Origin: Paraburkholderia caffeinilytica
GTDB taxonomy: Bacteria > Pseudomonadota > Gammaproteobacteria > Burkholderiales > Burkholderiaceae
Reading direction: 5' to 3'
Length of the DNA stretch: 64,000 nt
NCBI RefSeq assembly: GCF_003368325.1
Contig: NZ_CP031467.1
Coordinates: forward strand, 2,294,001 to 2,358,000
Shown here one piece after another: positions 9,734-19,572 of this stretch. Made by a program: the position numbers and the translations under genes. The notes beneath the pieces are model-generated. The model saw only the letters and a list, made by a program, of their open reading frames with translations. It had not been told where the DNA came from and ran no database searches. Each line of letters opens with the position of its first letter. Within the stretch, counting starts at the first letter, position 1.

Positions 9734-11044
9734 ATGCATCGTATAACCAACACCGGCCGGGTCAACCTCGGTCATCTGTTCTGGCTGCGCAGCCTCGCCA
9801 TCATCGGCCAGCTGGCGACAATCGCGTGCGTGCAGATCTTCTTCGGCGTGCATCTGCCGTTGCCCGCCATGTTGCTCGTGATCGCCCTCGAAGTGATTTT
9901 CAACGGGCTGACATGGTGGCGTGTCTCGCAGCAGCGGCCCGAGTCCAATCTCGAACTGTTCGGCCAGATATGGGTCGATCTCGGCGCATTGTCGGCGTTG
10001 CTGTTCCTCTCCGGTGGCACAACCAACCCATTCGTTTCGCTGTACCTGCCGTCGCTCGCGATTGCCGCAGCTGTGTTGCCATGGCATCTGATGGCGTGGC
10101 TCGCCGCGTTCGCTGTGGCCTGTTACGCCGTGCTCGGTTTCGATTCAGTGCCGCTGAATCTCGACAACCCGGCGAACCTGTTCGACTACTTTCGCGCCGG
10201 TATGTGGGTGAACTTCATGGTCAGCGTCGGGCTGATTGCGTGGTTCGTCGCGCGCATGTCGCGCGCTCTGCGACTACGTGACGCAGCGCTCGGAGACGCG
10301 CAGCAGCGCTTGCTTCACGATGAACGTGCCGTCGCGCTCGGCGTGCAGGCTGCCACTGTCGCGCACGAAATCGGCACGCCGCTGTCTACAATTGCGATGT
10401 TGTCCGAAGAATTGCGCGATGCCGCTCGAACCGACAAGGGACTCGCGCCATACAGCGCCGATCTGGAACTGCTCGAACAGCAAATGACGCTGTGTACTTC
10501 GGCGCTTGCGCGGTTGCGCAGCCGCGCATCGACAACGACCAACCGGCAAACGGTCAGCGAGTGGCTCGAGTCGTTTGCCGAGCAATGGCGCTTGCGTCAT
10601 CCGCATGTGAAGTTCGAGCGGATCGGCGTGCCGCCGGAGGGTGTCAGTCTTGACGACACGGTTGCCGTCAGTCAGATTCTGACGATTCTGCTCGACAACG
10701 CCGCGCGAGCGAGCCGCGATCACGTGACGCTGTCGTGCACGCTCACGGCGCGCGGCGACCAGATCGTATTCGAAGTATGCGACGTGGGCCCGGGTATTCC
10801 GGTCACGTTGCGCGGGTCGCTCGGCACGATGCCGGTCGACAGTACGCAGGGCGGACACGGCGTGGGCCTGTATCTGGCATTTTCAGCGGCGACACGTCTG
10901 AAGGGCTCGATTGAGCTGGCCGATGTCAGCGAGATCAAGCCGCGCGGCACGCGTGCAGTGTTGAGACTGCCGCTTGCAGCGCGCAAATTATCAGGTGCGG
11001 GCCGTCAAGGCACTACGCCATCCAACACGGAGAAACAGGCATGA
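9734..11044 (+). CDS. regB: RegB/PrrB-type redox sensor histidine kinase
   Basis: 436 residues. About six transmembrane segments fill residues 15-175. The RegB signature GGTTNPF, implicated in quinone sensing, is at 94-100. The phosphoacceptor block is AHEIGTPLSTI with His211, and the ATPase domain (LLDNAARAS, DVGPGIP, GGHGVGLYL) fills the C-terminus. Cys254 lies in the dimerisation helices, where RegB has its redox-active cysteine. Family members autophosphorylate when the quinone pool is reduced and drive RegA. The stop overlaps the regA start by 4 bases. Confidence 0.9.
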   Translation: MHRITNTGRVNLGHLFWLRSLAIIGQLATIACVQIFFGVHLPLPAMLLVIALEVIFNGLTWWRVSQQRPESNLELFGQIWVDLGALSALLFLSGGTTNPFVSLYLPSLAIAAAVLPWHLMAWLAAFAVACYAVLGFDSVPLNLDNPANLFDYFRAGMWVNFMVSVGLIAWFVARMSRALRLRDAALGDAQQRLLHDERAVALGVQAATVAHEIGTPLSTIAMLSEELRDAARTDKGLAPYSADLELLEQQMTLCTSALARLRSRASTTTNRQTVSEWLESFAEQWRLRHPHVKFERIGVPPEGVSLDDTVAVSQILTILLDNAARASRDHVTLSCTLTARGDQIVFEVCDVGPGIPVTLRGSLGTMPVDSTQGGHGVGLYLAFSAATRLKGSIELADVSEIKPRGTRAVLRLPLAARKLSGAGRQGTTPSNTEKQA

Positions 11045-11583
11045 GCGAAATGAATTTTCTGGTGATCGACGACGACGAGGTGTTCTCCGGCATCCTCGCT
11101 CGCGGTTTGACGCGGCGCGGCTATACGGTGGCCGAAGCGCACAACGCGGATGAGGCTATCAAGTTGGCGAACCAGCAGAAGTTCAGCCAGATCACGGTAG
11201 ACCTGCATCTCGGCAACGACTCCGGTCTTACGCTCGTCGCCCCTTTGCGCGATTTGCAGCCTGACGCGCGCATGCTGGTGTTGACTGGTTATGCCAGTAT
11301 CGCTACGGCGGTGCAGGCGGTGAAAGACGGCGCCGATAACTATCTGGCGAAGCCCGCCAACGTGGAGACCATTTTGTCGGCGCTGCAAAGCGAAGCGAGC
11401 GCGCTGCAAGCTGAAGAGGCGATCGAGCATCCCACGCCGTTGTCGGTTGCGCGCCTCGAGTGGGAGCACATTCAACGTGTGCTCGCGGAGCACGGCGGCA
11501 ATATTTCGGCTACTGCGCGCGCATTGAACATGCATCGTCGAACGCTGCAGCGGAAGTTGGCGAAGCGGCCGGTCAGGCAGTAA
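11041..11583 (+). CDS. regA: RegA/PrrA-type response regulator
   Basis: 180 residues: receiver domain (acidic pocket D10-D12, phosphoacceptor Asp54 in ITVDLHLGND, Lys in YLAKPAN), then a short linker and a Fis-type helix-turn-helix (NISATARALNMHRRTLQRKL) at the C-terminus. This compact layout is the RegA/PrrA/ActR type. Partners are known to control respiration, nitrogen and carbon metabolism in response to redox state. It is translationally coupled to regB and followed by a strong terminator. Confidence 0.92.
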   Translation: MSEMNFLVIDDDEVFSGILARGLTRRGYTVAEAHNADEAIKLANQQKFSQITVDLHLGNDSGLTLVAPLRDLQPDARMLVLTGYASIATAVQAVKDGADNYLAKPANVETILSALQSEASALQAEEAIEHPTPLSVARLEWEHIQRVLAEHGGNISATARALNMHRRTLQRKLAKRPVRQ

Positions 11584-11622
11584 GCGCCGACCCCTGCTCG
11601 TCTTTGCGGGCCGGAAAGCAAA

Positions 11623-11658
11623 ACGGGTTGTCTTTCACAAGACAGCCCGTTTTTTTTA
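11623..11658. terminator. Bidirectional Rho-independent terminator (regA / hslU)
   Basis: 12-bp stem (ACGGGTTGTCTT with AAGACAGCCCGT, one G-U) with a 4-nt loop and eight T residues on the plus strand. Four T residues and a T-rich stretch follow it on the minus strand. It can end regA and the oppositely oriented hslU transcript. Confidence 0.9.
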
Positions 11659-11768
11659 CGCCTCACACGTGATCGGCCGTGTGCGAGGTGTTCGGCTTTA
11701 ACGCGGTTTCAATATCGACATCGACATCGACGCCAGCATCGGCATGAGCATCGACGTCTACATCGATA

Positions 11769-13115
11769 TCACAGTACGTAGCGCGACAGATCCTCGTCTT
11801 CCGCCACTTCGTTCAGTGCGCGGTCGACATACGCCGCGTCGACCTGCACCGTCTTGCCCGAGTGATTGCCGGCTGCGAACGAGACATCTTCGAGCAGTTT
11901 TTCGATCACCGTGTACAGGCGGCGCGCACCGATGTTTTCGGTCTTCTCGTTGACCGAGTACGCGATTTCGGCCATACGGCGAATGCCGTCTTCGGCGAAT
12001 TCGAGGTGCACGTCTTCCGTGGCCAACAGGGCCTGGTATTGCTTGACGAGGCTCGCGTCGGTCGACACGAGGATCGATTCGAAATCGCCCACCGAGAGCG
12101 AATCCAGTTCGACCCGAATCGGGAAGCGGCCTTGCAGTTCCGGAATCAGATCGCTCGGCTTGGCCAGATGAAACGCGCCGCTTGCGATGAACAGAATGTG
12201 GTCGGTCTTCACCATGCCGTACTTGGTGTTGATCGTGGTGCCTTCGACAAGCGGCAGCAGATCGCGCTGCACGCCCTGACGCGACACTTCGCCACCGCCC
12301 GCTTCGCTACGCGACGCGATCTTGTCGATTTCGTCGAGGAACACGATACCGTTCTGCTCGACGTTCTGCACCGCCTTGGCTTTCACTTCTTCGTCGTTGA
12401 GCATCTTGCCGGCTTCTTCGTCGGTGAGGACCTTCAGCGCTTCCTTCACCTTCAGCTTGCGGCGCGTTTTCTTGCCGCCGCCGATGTTCGCGAACATCGA
12501 ACGGATCTGTTCGGTCATATCCTCCATGCCCGGCGGCCCCATGATGTCCATGCCCACCTGCGGTTGTTCGACGTCGAGTTCGATTTCCTTGTCATCGAGC
12601 AGGCCTTCCCGCAGACGCTTGCGGAAGGTCTGGCGCGTGGTGCTGCCTTCGTCCGCCGTATCCGCTGCGCTCGAACTCGCGCCGAAACCGACCGGGCGCG
12701 CACTCGGCAACAGGATGTCGAGAATACGGTCTTCGGCCTGATCTTCCGCCTTGGTCCGCACTTTGCGCATTTCCGTCTCGCGCGTCTGCTTGACCGAGAT
12801 TTCGATCAGGTCGCGCACGATGCTGTCGACGTCGCGGCCCACATAACCGACTTCGGTGAATTTGGTGGCTTCGATCTTGATGAACGGTGCATCGGCCAAT
12901 TTCGCCAGACGCCGCGCGATCTCGGTCTTGCCGACGCCGGTCGGACCAATCATCAGAATGTTCTTCGGCGTGATTTCCTGACGCAGCGGATCTTCAACCT
13001 GCTGACGGCGCCAGCGGTTGCGCAGCGCCACGGCAACTGCTTTTTTCGCGCGGCCTTGGCCGATGATATGTTTGTCGAGTTCCGAGACGATCTCGGCGGG
13101 GGTCATGGTGCTCAT
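11769..13115 (-). CDS. hslU: HslU, ATPase subunit of the HslVU protease
   Basis: 448-residue AAA+ unfoldase. Walker A is GPTGVGKT at 57-64, the pore-loop region follows at [10 protein letters not shown], Walker B is [11 protein letters not shown] and the arginine-finger region is [13 protein letters not shown]. The central I-domain insertion is present. The C-terminal tail LSRYVL is the segment that docks into HslV and activates it. It lies 9 bases after hslV and forms a two-gene operon with it. Confidence 0.97.
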   Translation of the reverse strand: MSTMTPAEIVSELDKHIIGQGRAKKAVAVALRNRWRRQQVEDPLRQEITPKNILMIGPTGVGKTEIARRLAKLADAPFIKIEATKFTEVGYVGRDVDSIVRDLIEISVKQTRETEMRKVRTKAEDQAEDRILDILLPSARPVGFGASSSAADTADEGSTTRQTFRKRLREGLLDDKEIELDVEQPQVGMDIMGPPGMEDMTEQIRSMFANIGGGKKTRRKLKVKEALKVLTDEEAGKMLNDEEVKAKAVQNVEQNGIVFLDEIDKIASRSEAGGGEVSRQGVQRDLLPLVEGTTINTKYGMVKTDHILFIASGAFHLAKPSDLIPELQGRFPIRVELDSLSVGDFESILVSTDASLVKQYQALLATEDVHLEFAEDGIRRMAEIAYSVNEKTENIGARRLYTVIEKLLEDVSFAAGNHSGKTVQVDAAYVDRALNEVAEDEDLSRYVL

Positions 13116-13124
13116 CGTGGGTCC

Positions 13125-13661
13125 TTACTCGATCGTCTCGATGACGCGGTTATGGTTCGTATAGATGCACATGTCGCCGGCAATTTCGAGCGACTTCTCC
13201 ACGATCTCGCGCGGCGACAACTCGGTGTTGTCCGCGAGCGCCTTCGCAGCGGCTTGCGCATAGGCGCCACCCGAGCCGATCGCGCAGATGCCGCCTTCGG
13301 GATCGAGCACGTCGCCGTTGCCGGTGATGACGAGGGTGGTGGTGGCATCGGCGGCGATCAGCATCGCTTCGAGGCGGCGCAGCATGCGGTCGGTGCGCCA
13401 GTCTTTGGCGAGTTCGACGGCGGCGCGGGTCAGATTACCCTGATGTTTTTCCAGCTTCGCTTCGAAGCGGTCGAGCAACGAGAAGGCGTCGGCCGTGCCG
13501 CCGGCGAAGCCGACCAGCACCTTGCCGTTATAGATGCGCCGGACTTTCTTCGCGCCACCTTTCATGACGATGTTGCCCAGCGTCACCTGGCCGTCGCCGC
13601 CAAGCGCGACCTTGTCGCCGCGGCGCACGGAAACGATCGTCGTGCCGTGAAATTGCTCCAT
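13125..13661 (-). CDS. hslV: HslV, peptidase subunit of the HslVU protease
   Basis: 178-residue proteasome-beta-like threonine peptidase. The catalytic Thr is in [18 protein letters not shown] near residue 7; a six-residue leader (MEQFHG) must be removed, which is the usual form outside enterics. The following GDGQVTLG and [13 protein letters not shown] blocks are classic. It works with HslU as a heat-shock-type ATP-dependent protease in the cytosol. Confidence 0.97.
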   Translation of the reverse strand: MEQFHGTTIVSVRRGDKVALGGDGQVTLGNIVMKGGAKKVRRIYNGKVLVGFAGGTADAFSLLDRFEAKLEKHQGNLTRAAVELAKDWRTDRMLRRLEAMLIAADATTTLVITGNGDVLDPEGGICAIGSGGAYAQAAAKALADNTELSPREIVEKSLEIAGDMCIYTNHNRVIETIE

Positions 13662-13790
13662 ATGCGTTCCTCTTTGCAAAACGGGTAGGACACGGTGGCG
13701 CAGCACCACCGCATGAATCCTGGAAGCGGACGGCGCGCAACGCTGAAACGATCAACCGGTCGGCGCGCGCTCGTGCAACGCATGTCCGAC

Positions 13791-13820
13791 TTATTTTAGG
13801 GCGTGCGCGGTCATATCAAG
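13791..13820 (-). promoter_or_regulatory. Candidate heat-shock-type promoter for hslVU
   Basis: On the minus strand CTTGATA (13820-13814) and CCCTAAAA (13801-13794) are separated by 12 bases. This resembles the sigma-32 pattern CTTGAAA/CCCCATNT and lies about 130 bases before the hslV start. A sigma-70 reading (TTGATA, 15-bp spacer, TAAAAT) is also possible. Confidence 0.4.
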
Positions 13821-13884
13821 AGCCGGCAAACGGCATAAGACAAAAACACGGGAGCAGGACGCGGGGAAGGTGCGGAGGGCCGCA

Positions 13885-13919
13885 CAAAAGAAAAAAGGCG
13901 CACAGATCACCGTGCGCCT
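13885..13919 (-). terminator. Rho-independent terminator of dksA
   Basis: 7-bp stem GGCGCAC/GTGCGCC with an 8-nt loop, followed on the minus strand by a TTTTTTCTTTT tract, about 50 bases after the dksA stop. Confidence 0.88.
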
Positions 13920-13970
13920 CTCGACGAAGCAGCTTAAAAGGGCGCGGAGCCGAAGCCGCGCCGCAGGCGT

Positions 13971-14390
13971 TCAGTCGCCGAACAGCTTCTGGCGCAGTTC
14001 GCGGCGTTCCTGCGCTTCGAGCGACAGGGTAGCCGTGGGCCGCGCGAGCAGACGCGGAATGCCGATCGGCTCGCCGGTTTCTTCGCACCAGCCGTAGTCG
14101 CCCGAATCGATGCGCGCGATCGATTGCTGCACCTTCTTCAGCAGCTTGCGCTCGCGGTCGCGCGTGCGCAGTTCGAGCGCATGCTCTTCCTCGATCGTTG
14201 CACGGTCGGCCGGGTCCGGCACGATTACCGTTTCGCGCAGGTTCTCGGTCGTCTGGCCGGCATTGCGGAGAATGTCCGCCTGCAGCTGTTCGAGCTTGTT
14301 CTTGAAGAAAGCGAGCTGATCCTCATTCATGTAATCCTTGTCGCTCATCTTCAGGATTTCGGCTTCAGTCAAGAGTCGTTTCGTCGTCAT
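13971..14390 (-). CDS. dksA: DksA, RNA polymerase-binding regulator (cysteine-poor form)
   Basis: 139 residues with a long coiled coil whose tip DPADRAT keeps the two key Asp residues (59 and 62). DksA enters the RNA polymerase secondary channel and works with ppGpp to repress rRNA and activate amino-acid promoters. The normal four-Cys zinc finger is degenerate: the positions read Cys102, Thr105, Ser123 and Ala126. It should therefore fold without zinc. This Cys-poor form appears usual for the main DksA of beta-proteobacteria as far as I recall, so it need not be a zinc-starvation paralogue. It ends in its own terminator. Confidence 0.93.
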   Translation of the reverse strand: MTTKRLLTEAEILKMSDKDYMNEDQLAFFKNKLEQLQADILRNAGQTTENLRETVIVPDPADRATIEEEHALELRTRDRERKLLKKVQQSIARIDSGDYGWCEETGEPIGIPRLLARPTATLSLEAQERRELRQKLFGD

Positions 14391-15049
14391 CTGGCTTGCT
14401 TCTTCAATGTGAGGCAGAACTCTTACATAGTGCCCGCACTTTCGTATTGCCCGCAAAGGCGCCACGAGAACGCTGGGCGCTGGACGGGCACGGACGATGG
14501 GCTGTCGGTGACGCCGAAGCGCCCTGCGCCCACGCGCCGGGCGTCGCTACGCCAATGCGGGGCCGAACTCCTCTGGAAACCGTTTCTCACATGCTCCTGA
14601 GGCATTGCTTGCCGGCAGCGTGCCTTGTCTGCTGTGCCAGCCGGCATTGTCGGCGTGAGTTCCGGATAAGATTTTCCGGCGCCGTTTCAGGCCCGGCGCG
14701 GAATACGCGCTGACCGGGCAATTCGTTGTCATTCTCCAGTGGGCACGTATTGTAACTGAATCACAATCCAGCACCGCAACTGGTGAAAATCCCCTGGCGG
14801 CGCACTGATATCCCGAAAATATAACGCGCGCACGGTCAAAAAGCGATGGTCGTGCACGCTTTAATACAGCAGGGTTTTCACGTGCTTTTCACACGGCCGA
14901 CATTTCAGCACGCTTTCGGCGCATTCTTCCGCATATTCTGCAGACAATTGCCGCGATGCCCGCACGACGCGGGCTCGCGGATACCACGCTGCAGCATGCC
15001 GCGTGCCGCGCCATTTGTACGGCCCGGCGCGGCCCGGCCCGCCTGATGC
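14391..15049. other. Intergenic region between the COG0523 GTPase gene and dksA
   Basis: 659 bp with no open frame I would call a gene. It should hold the dksA promoter. Short GC-rich dyads occur near 14950-15040. I looked for a palindromic A/T-rich Zur-type site and did not find one. Confidence 0.5.
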
Positions 15050-16153
15050 TTACGCCAGGCAGGCGTCCAGGCCGTCGGTGATCAGGTCTTGCGGCAGTTC
15101 GATGCCGATGAACACCATTTTGTTGGTCTTCTTCTCGATCGGCTGCCATTTCGCGGCCAGATCGCTGCCCATCATCTGGTGCACGCCCTGGAACACCACC
15201 TTCCGGTCGACGCCCTTCATATACAGCACGCCTTTGTAGCGCAGCAGGCGCTCGCCATAGATCTGCAGAATGCCGCCGAGGAAGTCCTCGAGCTTGTTCG
15301 GATCGAACGGGCGGTCGCTGCGGTAGACGAACGATCTGATCTTGTCGTCATGGTGCGCGTGATGGTGATGCGCGTGGTCGTGGCCTTCGTGGTCGCACTT
15401 GCCGTGATCGTGATCGCAATTTTCGTGATCGTGATCGTCGTGATCGGCATGGGTGTGGCCGTGTTCGTCATGCGCGTGAGCGTGGCTGTGCGCATGTTCG
15501 TCTTCGGCGAGGAAGTCCGGGTCGATTTCGAGCTTCGAATTGAGGTTGAAGCCGCGCAGGTCGAAGATTTCCTTGATGTCCGCTTCGCCGAAATTGACGA
15601 CCTTGATCGCTGCCCGCGGGTTCATGTGCAGCAGGCGATGGCGCAGATCGCCCAGATGCTGTTCGTCGACCAGATCGGACTTGGTGATGAACAGGCGATC
15701 GGCGAAGCCGACCTGGCGTTGCACCACTTCGTGCTCGTCCAGCTGGTGATTCGCGTGCTTCGCGTCGACGAGCGTGATGATTGCGTCGAGCAGGAATTCG
15801 TTGGCGATCTGGTCGTCCATGAAGAACGTCTGCGCGACCGGGCCCGGATTGGCGAGGCCGGTGGTTTCGATCACGACACGGTCGAAATCCAGTTCGCCAG
15901 CCTGTTTCTTCGCCGCCAGATCGCCCAGCACGCGCGACAGGTCGCCGCGGATCGTGCAGCAGATGCAGCCGTTGCTCATCTGGATGATCTGTTCGCTCGT
16001 GTCCTGCACGAGGATTTCGTTATCGATGTTCTCTTCGCCGAACTCGTTCTCGATCACGGCGATCTTCATGCCGTGCTTTTCGTTCAGGATGCGCTTGAGC
16101 AGGGTGGTTTTGCCGCTGCCGAGAAAGCCGGTGAGGATGGTGACTGGGATCAT
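15050..16153 (-). CDS. COG0523/CobW-family GTPase, His-rich
   Basis: 367 residues from the Met at 16153. Family hallmarks: P-loop GFLGSGKTT (9-17), the metal-binding CICC (63-66) inside SNGCICCTIRGDL, and an ITKSDLVDE guanine-specificity-like motif. The middle to C-terminal part has an extraordinary His/Asp tract of roughly 50 residues (blocks such as HSHAHAHDEHGH and DHDHENCDHDHGKC) before the CobW C-terminal domain. This points to a metal metallochaperone, most likely zinc. The specific client is unknown. Its neighbour dksA is of the zinc-independent type, though an intergenic gap of more than 650 bp separates the two genes. Confidence 0.9.
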   Translation of the reverse strand: MIPVTILTGFLGSGKTTLLKRILNEKHGMKIAVIENEFGEENIDNEILVQDTSEQIIQMSNGCICCTIRGDLSRVLGDLAAKKQAGELDFDRVVIETTGLANPGPVAQTFFMDDQIANEFLLDAIITLVDAKHANHQLDEHEVVQRQVGFADRLFITKSDLVDEQHLGDLRHRLLHMNPRAAIKVVNFGEADIKEIFDLRGFNLNSKLEIDPDFLAEDEHAHSHAHAHDEHGHTHADHDDHDHENCDHDHGKCDHEGHDHAHHHHAHHDDKIRSFVYRSDRPFDPNKLEDFLGGILQIYGERLLRYKGVLYMKGVDRKVVFQGVHQMMGSDLAAKWQPIEKKTNKMVFIGIELPQDLITDGLDACLA

Positions 16154-16394
16154 GTGGGTCGCCTTGTACGTGAGTCTGTGCGTAATCGAAAAGTGCAGCG
16201 CGAAAAATGCAGCGCGAAAGGTACAGCTCGCAAGCTGCCGCGAATGCATTCGCGAATCCGGTTTGCCGGGCGTGGCAGCCTGACGGCGCGCGGCCCGATC
16301 TAGCCGGATATTGAAACATATCTGTCAAGCCGGCGCTGGCGGCGGGACGAAGCCCCCCGCGGCGCGCGGGAAATAGCCCTGAAGTTATGGGCGA

Positions 16395-17597
16395 TCAGGC
16401 AATTTGCAACAGCAGGCCCTTCAGGTATTCGCCTTCCGGGAAGGCGGTGAGCAACGGGTGGTCGACTCCGGCGCCGAGGCGCTTGAGAATCCGTGCATCG
16501 ACGCGCGCATCGGCCGCCGCGCCGGACACGATCTTCTGGAACAGTTCGGCGTCGATCGCGCCGGAGCACGAGTAAGTGAACAGCAGTCCGCCCGGGCGCA
16601 GCAGCTTCATGCCGGTCAGGTTGATGTCCTTGTAGGCGCGCGAGGCGCGGTCCACGTGTTCCCGCGACGGCGCGAATTTCGGCGGATCGAGCACGATCAG
16701 GTCGAAGCGTTCGCCTTCGTCGTACAGGCGGCGCAAGGTTTTGAAGGCGTCGGCGTCGAGCCAGGTGGCGCGCTCGGCGTCGAAACCGTTGGCGGCCACG
16801 TTCTGTTGCGCGATCGCGAGCGCGTCGCCCGACGAATCGATCGACACCACGCGCTTTGCCCCGCCTTTCAATGCCGCCAGCGAAAAGCCGCCGGTGTAGC
16901 AGAAGCAGTTCAACACGTCGCGATCTTTCGCCAGCTCCTGCACCAGCAAGCGGTTGTCGCGCTGGTCGACGTAGAAGCCGGTTTTGTGGCCGTTGCGCAC
17001 GTCGACGTGATAACGCACGCCGTTTTCGCTCGCGATCAGCGCTTCCGACGGCGCTTCGCCCGCCAGCACGCCGGTGATCTGTTCGAGTCCTTCCTTCTGG
17101 CGGATCGACACGTCCGAGCGCTCGTAGACGTTCGGGCAGCCGGTCGCGCCGGTCAGCGCCGCGACGATCGCTTCCTTCCATGCTTCGACGCCCGTCGCCA
17201 TGAACTGGCACACCAGCTGGCTGCGCTGGCCTTCGTCCTCGGCGACGTAGTGATCGACGATCAGACCCGGCAAGCCGTCCGCTTCGCCGAAAATCAGCCG
17301 CACGGCGCCGGTGTTGTGCACCATCGTTTGACGATGCGCGAGCGCGCGCTGCACGCGGCGCTTGAAGAACGCGTGATCGATCGGCTCGGCTTCGTCGAAG
17401 CTCCACACGCGGGCGCGAATCTGCGAATGCGGGCTGTAGGCCGCGCGGGCGAGAAACCGGCCGTCGTGTGCGCGCACCAGCACGGTCGCGCCGGGCGCGG
17501 GATTGCCGTCGACGCGATCGATCGCGTTGGCATAGACCCACGGGTGGCGGCGCAACAGCGATTTTTCTTTCGACGGTTTGAGCGTAACGGTATTCAT
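16395..17597 (-). CDS. rlmI: 23S rRNA (cytosine-C5)-methyltransferase RlmI-like
   Basis: About 400 residues from the Met at 17597 (an in-frame Met at 17633 is less likely). An N-terminal PUA-like domain (LRRHPWVYANAI) is followed by a Rossmann methyltransferase: FCYTGGFSLAAL for SAM, then the LDPPKFAPSR catalytic block and a late YSCSGAID motif. This matches the RlmI/YccW family, which methylates a 23S rRNA cytosine. It is transcribed toward the COG0523 gene. Confidence 0.88.
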   Translation of the reverse strand: MNTVTLKPSKEKSLLRRHPWVYANAIDRVDGNPAPGATVLVRAHDGRFLARAAYSPHSQIRARVWSFDEAEPIDHAFFKRRVQRALAHRQTMVHNTGAVRLIFGEADGLPGLIVDHYVAEDEGQRSQLVCQFMATGVEAWKEAIVAALTGATGCPNVYERSDVSIRQKEGLEQITGVLAGEAPSEALIASENGVRYHVDVRNGHKTGFYVDQRDNRLLVQELAKDRDVLNCFCYTGGFSLAALKGGAKRVVSIDSSGDALAIAQQNVAANGFDAERATWLDADAFKTLRRLYDEGERFDLIVLDPPKFAPSREHVDRASRAYKDINLTGMKLLRPGGLLFTYSCSGAIDAELFQKIVSGAAADARVDARILKRLGAGVDHPLLTAFPEGEYLKGLLLQIA

Positions 17598-17695
17598 CAG
17601 GGTGTCAGCAGGAGCAGTAGGCCGCGTGAACAAAGAGGCACACGACAGGTGAAGCGAAGGCGGAGACCGTCAGCCGCAAAAGGCAAATTGCGGGA

Positions 17696-18619
17696 TCAGT
17701 CGCGTTTTTTGGCGCGCGGATGCGCCTGATCGTAGACGTGCGCGAGATGCTGGAAATCGAGCGCGGTGTAGACCTGCGTGGCGGTGATGCTGGCGTGGCC
17801 GAGCAGTTCCTGCACGGCCCGCAGATCGCCGCTCGACTGCAGCACGTGCGTGGCGAACGAATGCCGCAGCACGTGCGGATGCACATTGGCGGGAATGCCG
17901 GCGACCAGCGCCGCGCGCTTCACGCGCTCGCGCACGACGTTCGGCGACAGCCGATTGCCGCGCGCCGAGAGAAACAGCGGATGCGGATCGTGCCTGACCA
18001 TCTGGTCGCGCACCGCGAGCCACGCGTTCAAGGCGTCGAGCGCCTTGCTGCCGACCGGCACGATGCGGCGCCGGTTGCCCTTGCCGAGCACTTCGACTTC
18101 GGCGGAATCGAGTTTGAGCCAGCCCGCGGAGCGGTAGTCCTCGGCATCGGCAAAACGGGCGTCGAGGCCGACCAGTTCGGACAGCCGCAGGCCCGACGAG
18201 TAGAACAATTCGAGCATCGCGTGGTCGCGCAAGCCTTCGGGTGTCGCGGCGGGCGGGCTCTCCATCAGACGCGTGGCGTCGTCGACGGAAAGCGCTTTCG
18301 GCAGCGCCTTGACCTGCTTCGGCGCCCGCACGGTGGCGACCGGATTGGCCGGCAGATCGACGCGGCCCGCGAACCAGCGGTAGAACGCCCGCCAGGACGA
18401 CAGCCGATGGCTGATCGAGCGCGCCGTCAGGCCGCCGGCATGCGCTCGCGAAACCGCGCCGCGAATATCGACCGCGGTGAGACTTTCGAGCGGCCGGCCT
18501 TTGGCCAGCAGTTTGAGCTCTTCGAGTTCGTGGGTGTAGCCGCGCAGCGTGTGCGCCGACAGTCGCCGCTCATGTTCGAGATTCGACAGATAGGCGGCAA
18601 TCGGGTCGGCTTCGGTCAC
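17696..18619 (-). CDS. xerC: Tyrosine recombinase XerC
   Basis: 307-residue site-specific recombinase. An N-terminal SAM-like core-binding domain (LRGYTHELEEL) is followed by a catalytic domain with Arg in YSSGLRLSELVG, HxxR in HVLRHSFATH, His in LGHASI and the nucleophile in TQVYTALDF. With XerD it resolves chromosome dimers at dif. It starts with GTG 33 bases after the DUF484 gene. The order dapF-DUF484-xerC matches the E. coli dapF-yigA-xerC cluster and supports XerC over XerD or a phage integrase. Confidence 0.94.
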   Translation of the reverse strand: MTEADPIAAYLSNLEHERRLSAHTLRGYTHELEELKLLAKGRPLESLTAVDIRGAVSRAHAGGLTARSISHRLSSWRAFYRWFAGRVDLPANPVATVRAPKQVKALPKALSVDDATRLMESPPAATPEGLRDHAMLELFYSSGLRLSELVGLDARFADAEDYRSAGWLKLDSAEVEVLGKGNRRRIVPVGSKALDALNAWLAVRDQMVRHDPHPLFLSARGNRLSPNVVRERVKRAALVAGIPANVHPHVLRHSFATHVLQSSGDLRAVQELLGHASITATQVYTALDFQHLAHVYDQAHPRAKKRD

Positions 18620-18652
18620 GATGGCTTTTGCGGGATCGGCGGATCAGCGGCT

Positions 18653-19372
18653 TTAGCGCGGCAGCAGACGGCTCAGCGCCGCGCTTGCCAACGCGCCGAT
18701 CTGCGTCAGGAAATCGGTTGCCATGCCGTCATGGAAGCGGCGGGCGTCGGCCGAACCCATCACCAGCAGGCCAAAGGTGGGCGCTTCTTCCTTGCCTTCG
18801 GGGTCGCGCAGCGCGAGCAGCGCGATCGATTCCGTGGTGTGCGCGGACTCGCCCGTAGCGCCTGGGGACCCGTCGTCGCTCACCGCCGACACCGCCGGCG
18901 CCAGCCACTGCGCCGCTTCGAAGCCGGTGTTCGCGCCACAGTACGGCGTGGTGAGGCTGTTCGCGAAGATTCGCACTTCCTCGCCGACATGGCGCGCGAA
19001 CTCGGCCTGTGCATAGGGCTCGGAGACATCCCACACACGCAGTGCGGCTTGCGGCACATCGAAAATATCGCGCAAGCCGTTGGAAATCGTGCGCGGCAGC
19101 GCGTACGGATCGCGCTCGGCCATCACGCGGATGGTCCAGCGATTGAATTTCGACGCGATGCTGTCGTTTTCGTGGCCGCAGCGCAGCAGTTCGGCCAGAC
19201 GCCGCTCGAGATGCTTGTTCTTGTCGCGCAGCATTTCCATCTGGCGCTCCTGCAGCGACACCGCGGCTTTGCCGTGCGGGTTCGCAAGCCGGATCGTTGC
19301 GAGCATTTCCGCGTGTTCGGCGAAGAAATCGGGGTTGGCGAGCAGATATTCGGCGACTTCGCGATCGTTCAT
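18653..19372 (-). CDS. DUF484 family protein (YigA-like)
   Basis: 239 residues from the Met at 19372. It begins MNDREVAEYLLANPDFF, typical of DUF484. A coiled-coil segment follows (SLQERQMEMLRDKNKHLERR), then a GAF-like domain ending in the TDFLTQIGALASAALSRLL region. Function is unproven. The family is consistently found between dapF and xerC, as here. Confidence 0.88.
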   Translation of the reverse strand: MNDREVAEYLLANPDFFAEHAEMLATIRLANPHGKAAVSLQERQMEMLRDKNKHLERRLAELLRCGHENDSIASKFNRWTIRVMAERDPYALPRTISNGLRDIFDVPQAALRVWDVSEPYAQAEFARHVGEEVRIFANSLTTPYCGANTGFEAAQWLAPAVSAVSDDGSPGATGESAHTTESIALLALRDPEGKEEAPTFGLLVMGSADARRFHDGMATDFLTQIGALASAALSRLLPR

Positions 19373-19572
19373 GGTTTCGGCTAAAGGACTACGGGACGAC
19401 GCCTTCGGGCGGCGCATCGGTCATGCGTTCGGTCGGCCGGTGAAAGAGCTGCCTGGTCCGGCTCTTCATCGGCTGCTTCACTGGCTTCTTTAACGGCCTG
19501 TTCGAGGCCTCGTGTCGGGTACTTCCTCGGCCGATCGCTCGGCCGCTGAATCGGGTAGTGCGCTGGCGCGGG

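Noticed and set aside
14391..15049. Zur box between dksA and the COG0523 gene
   Set aside because: I found no A/T-rich palindrome of the expected type.
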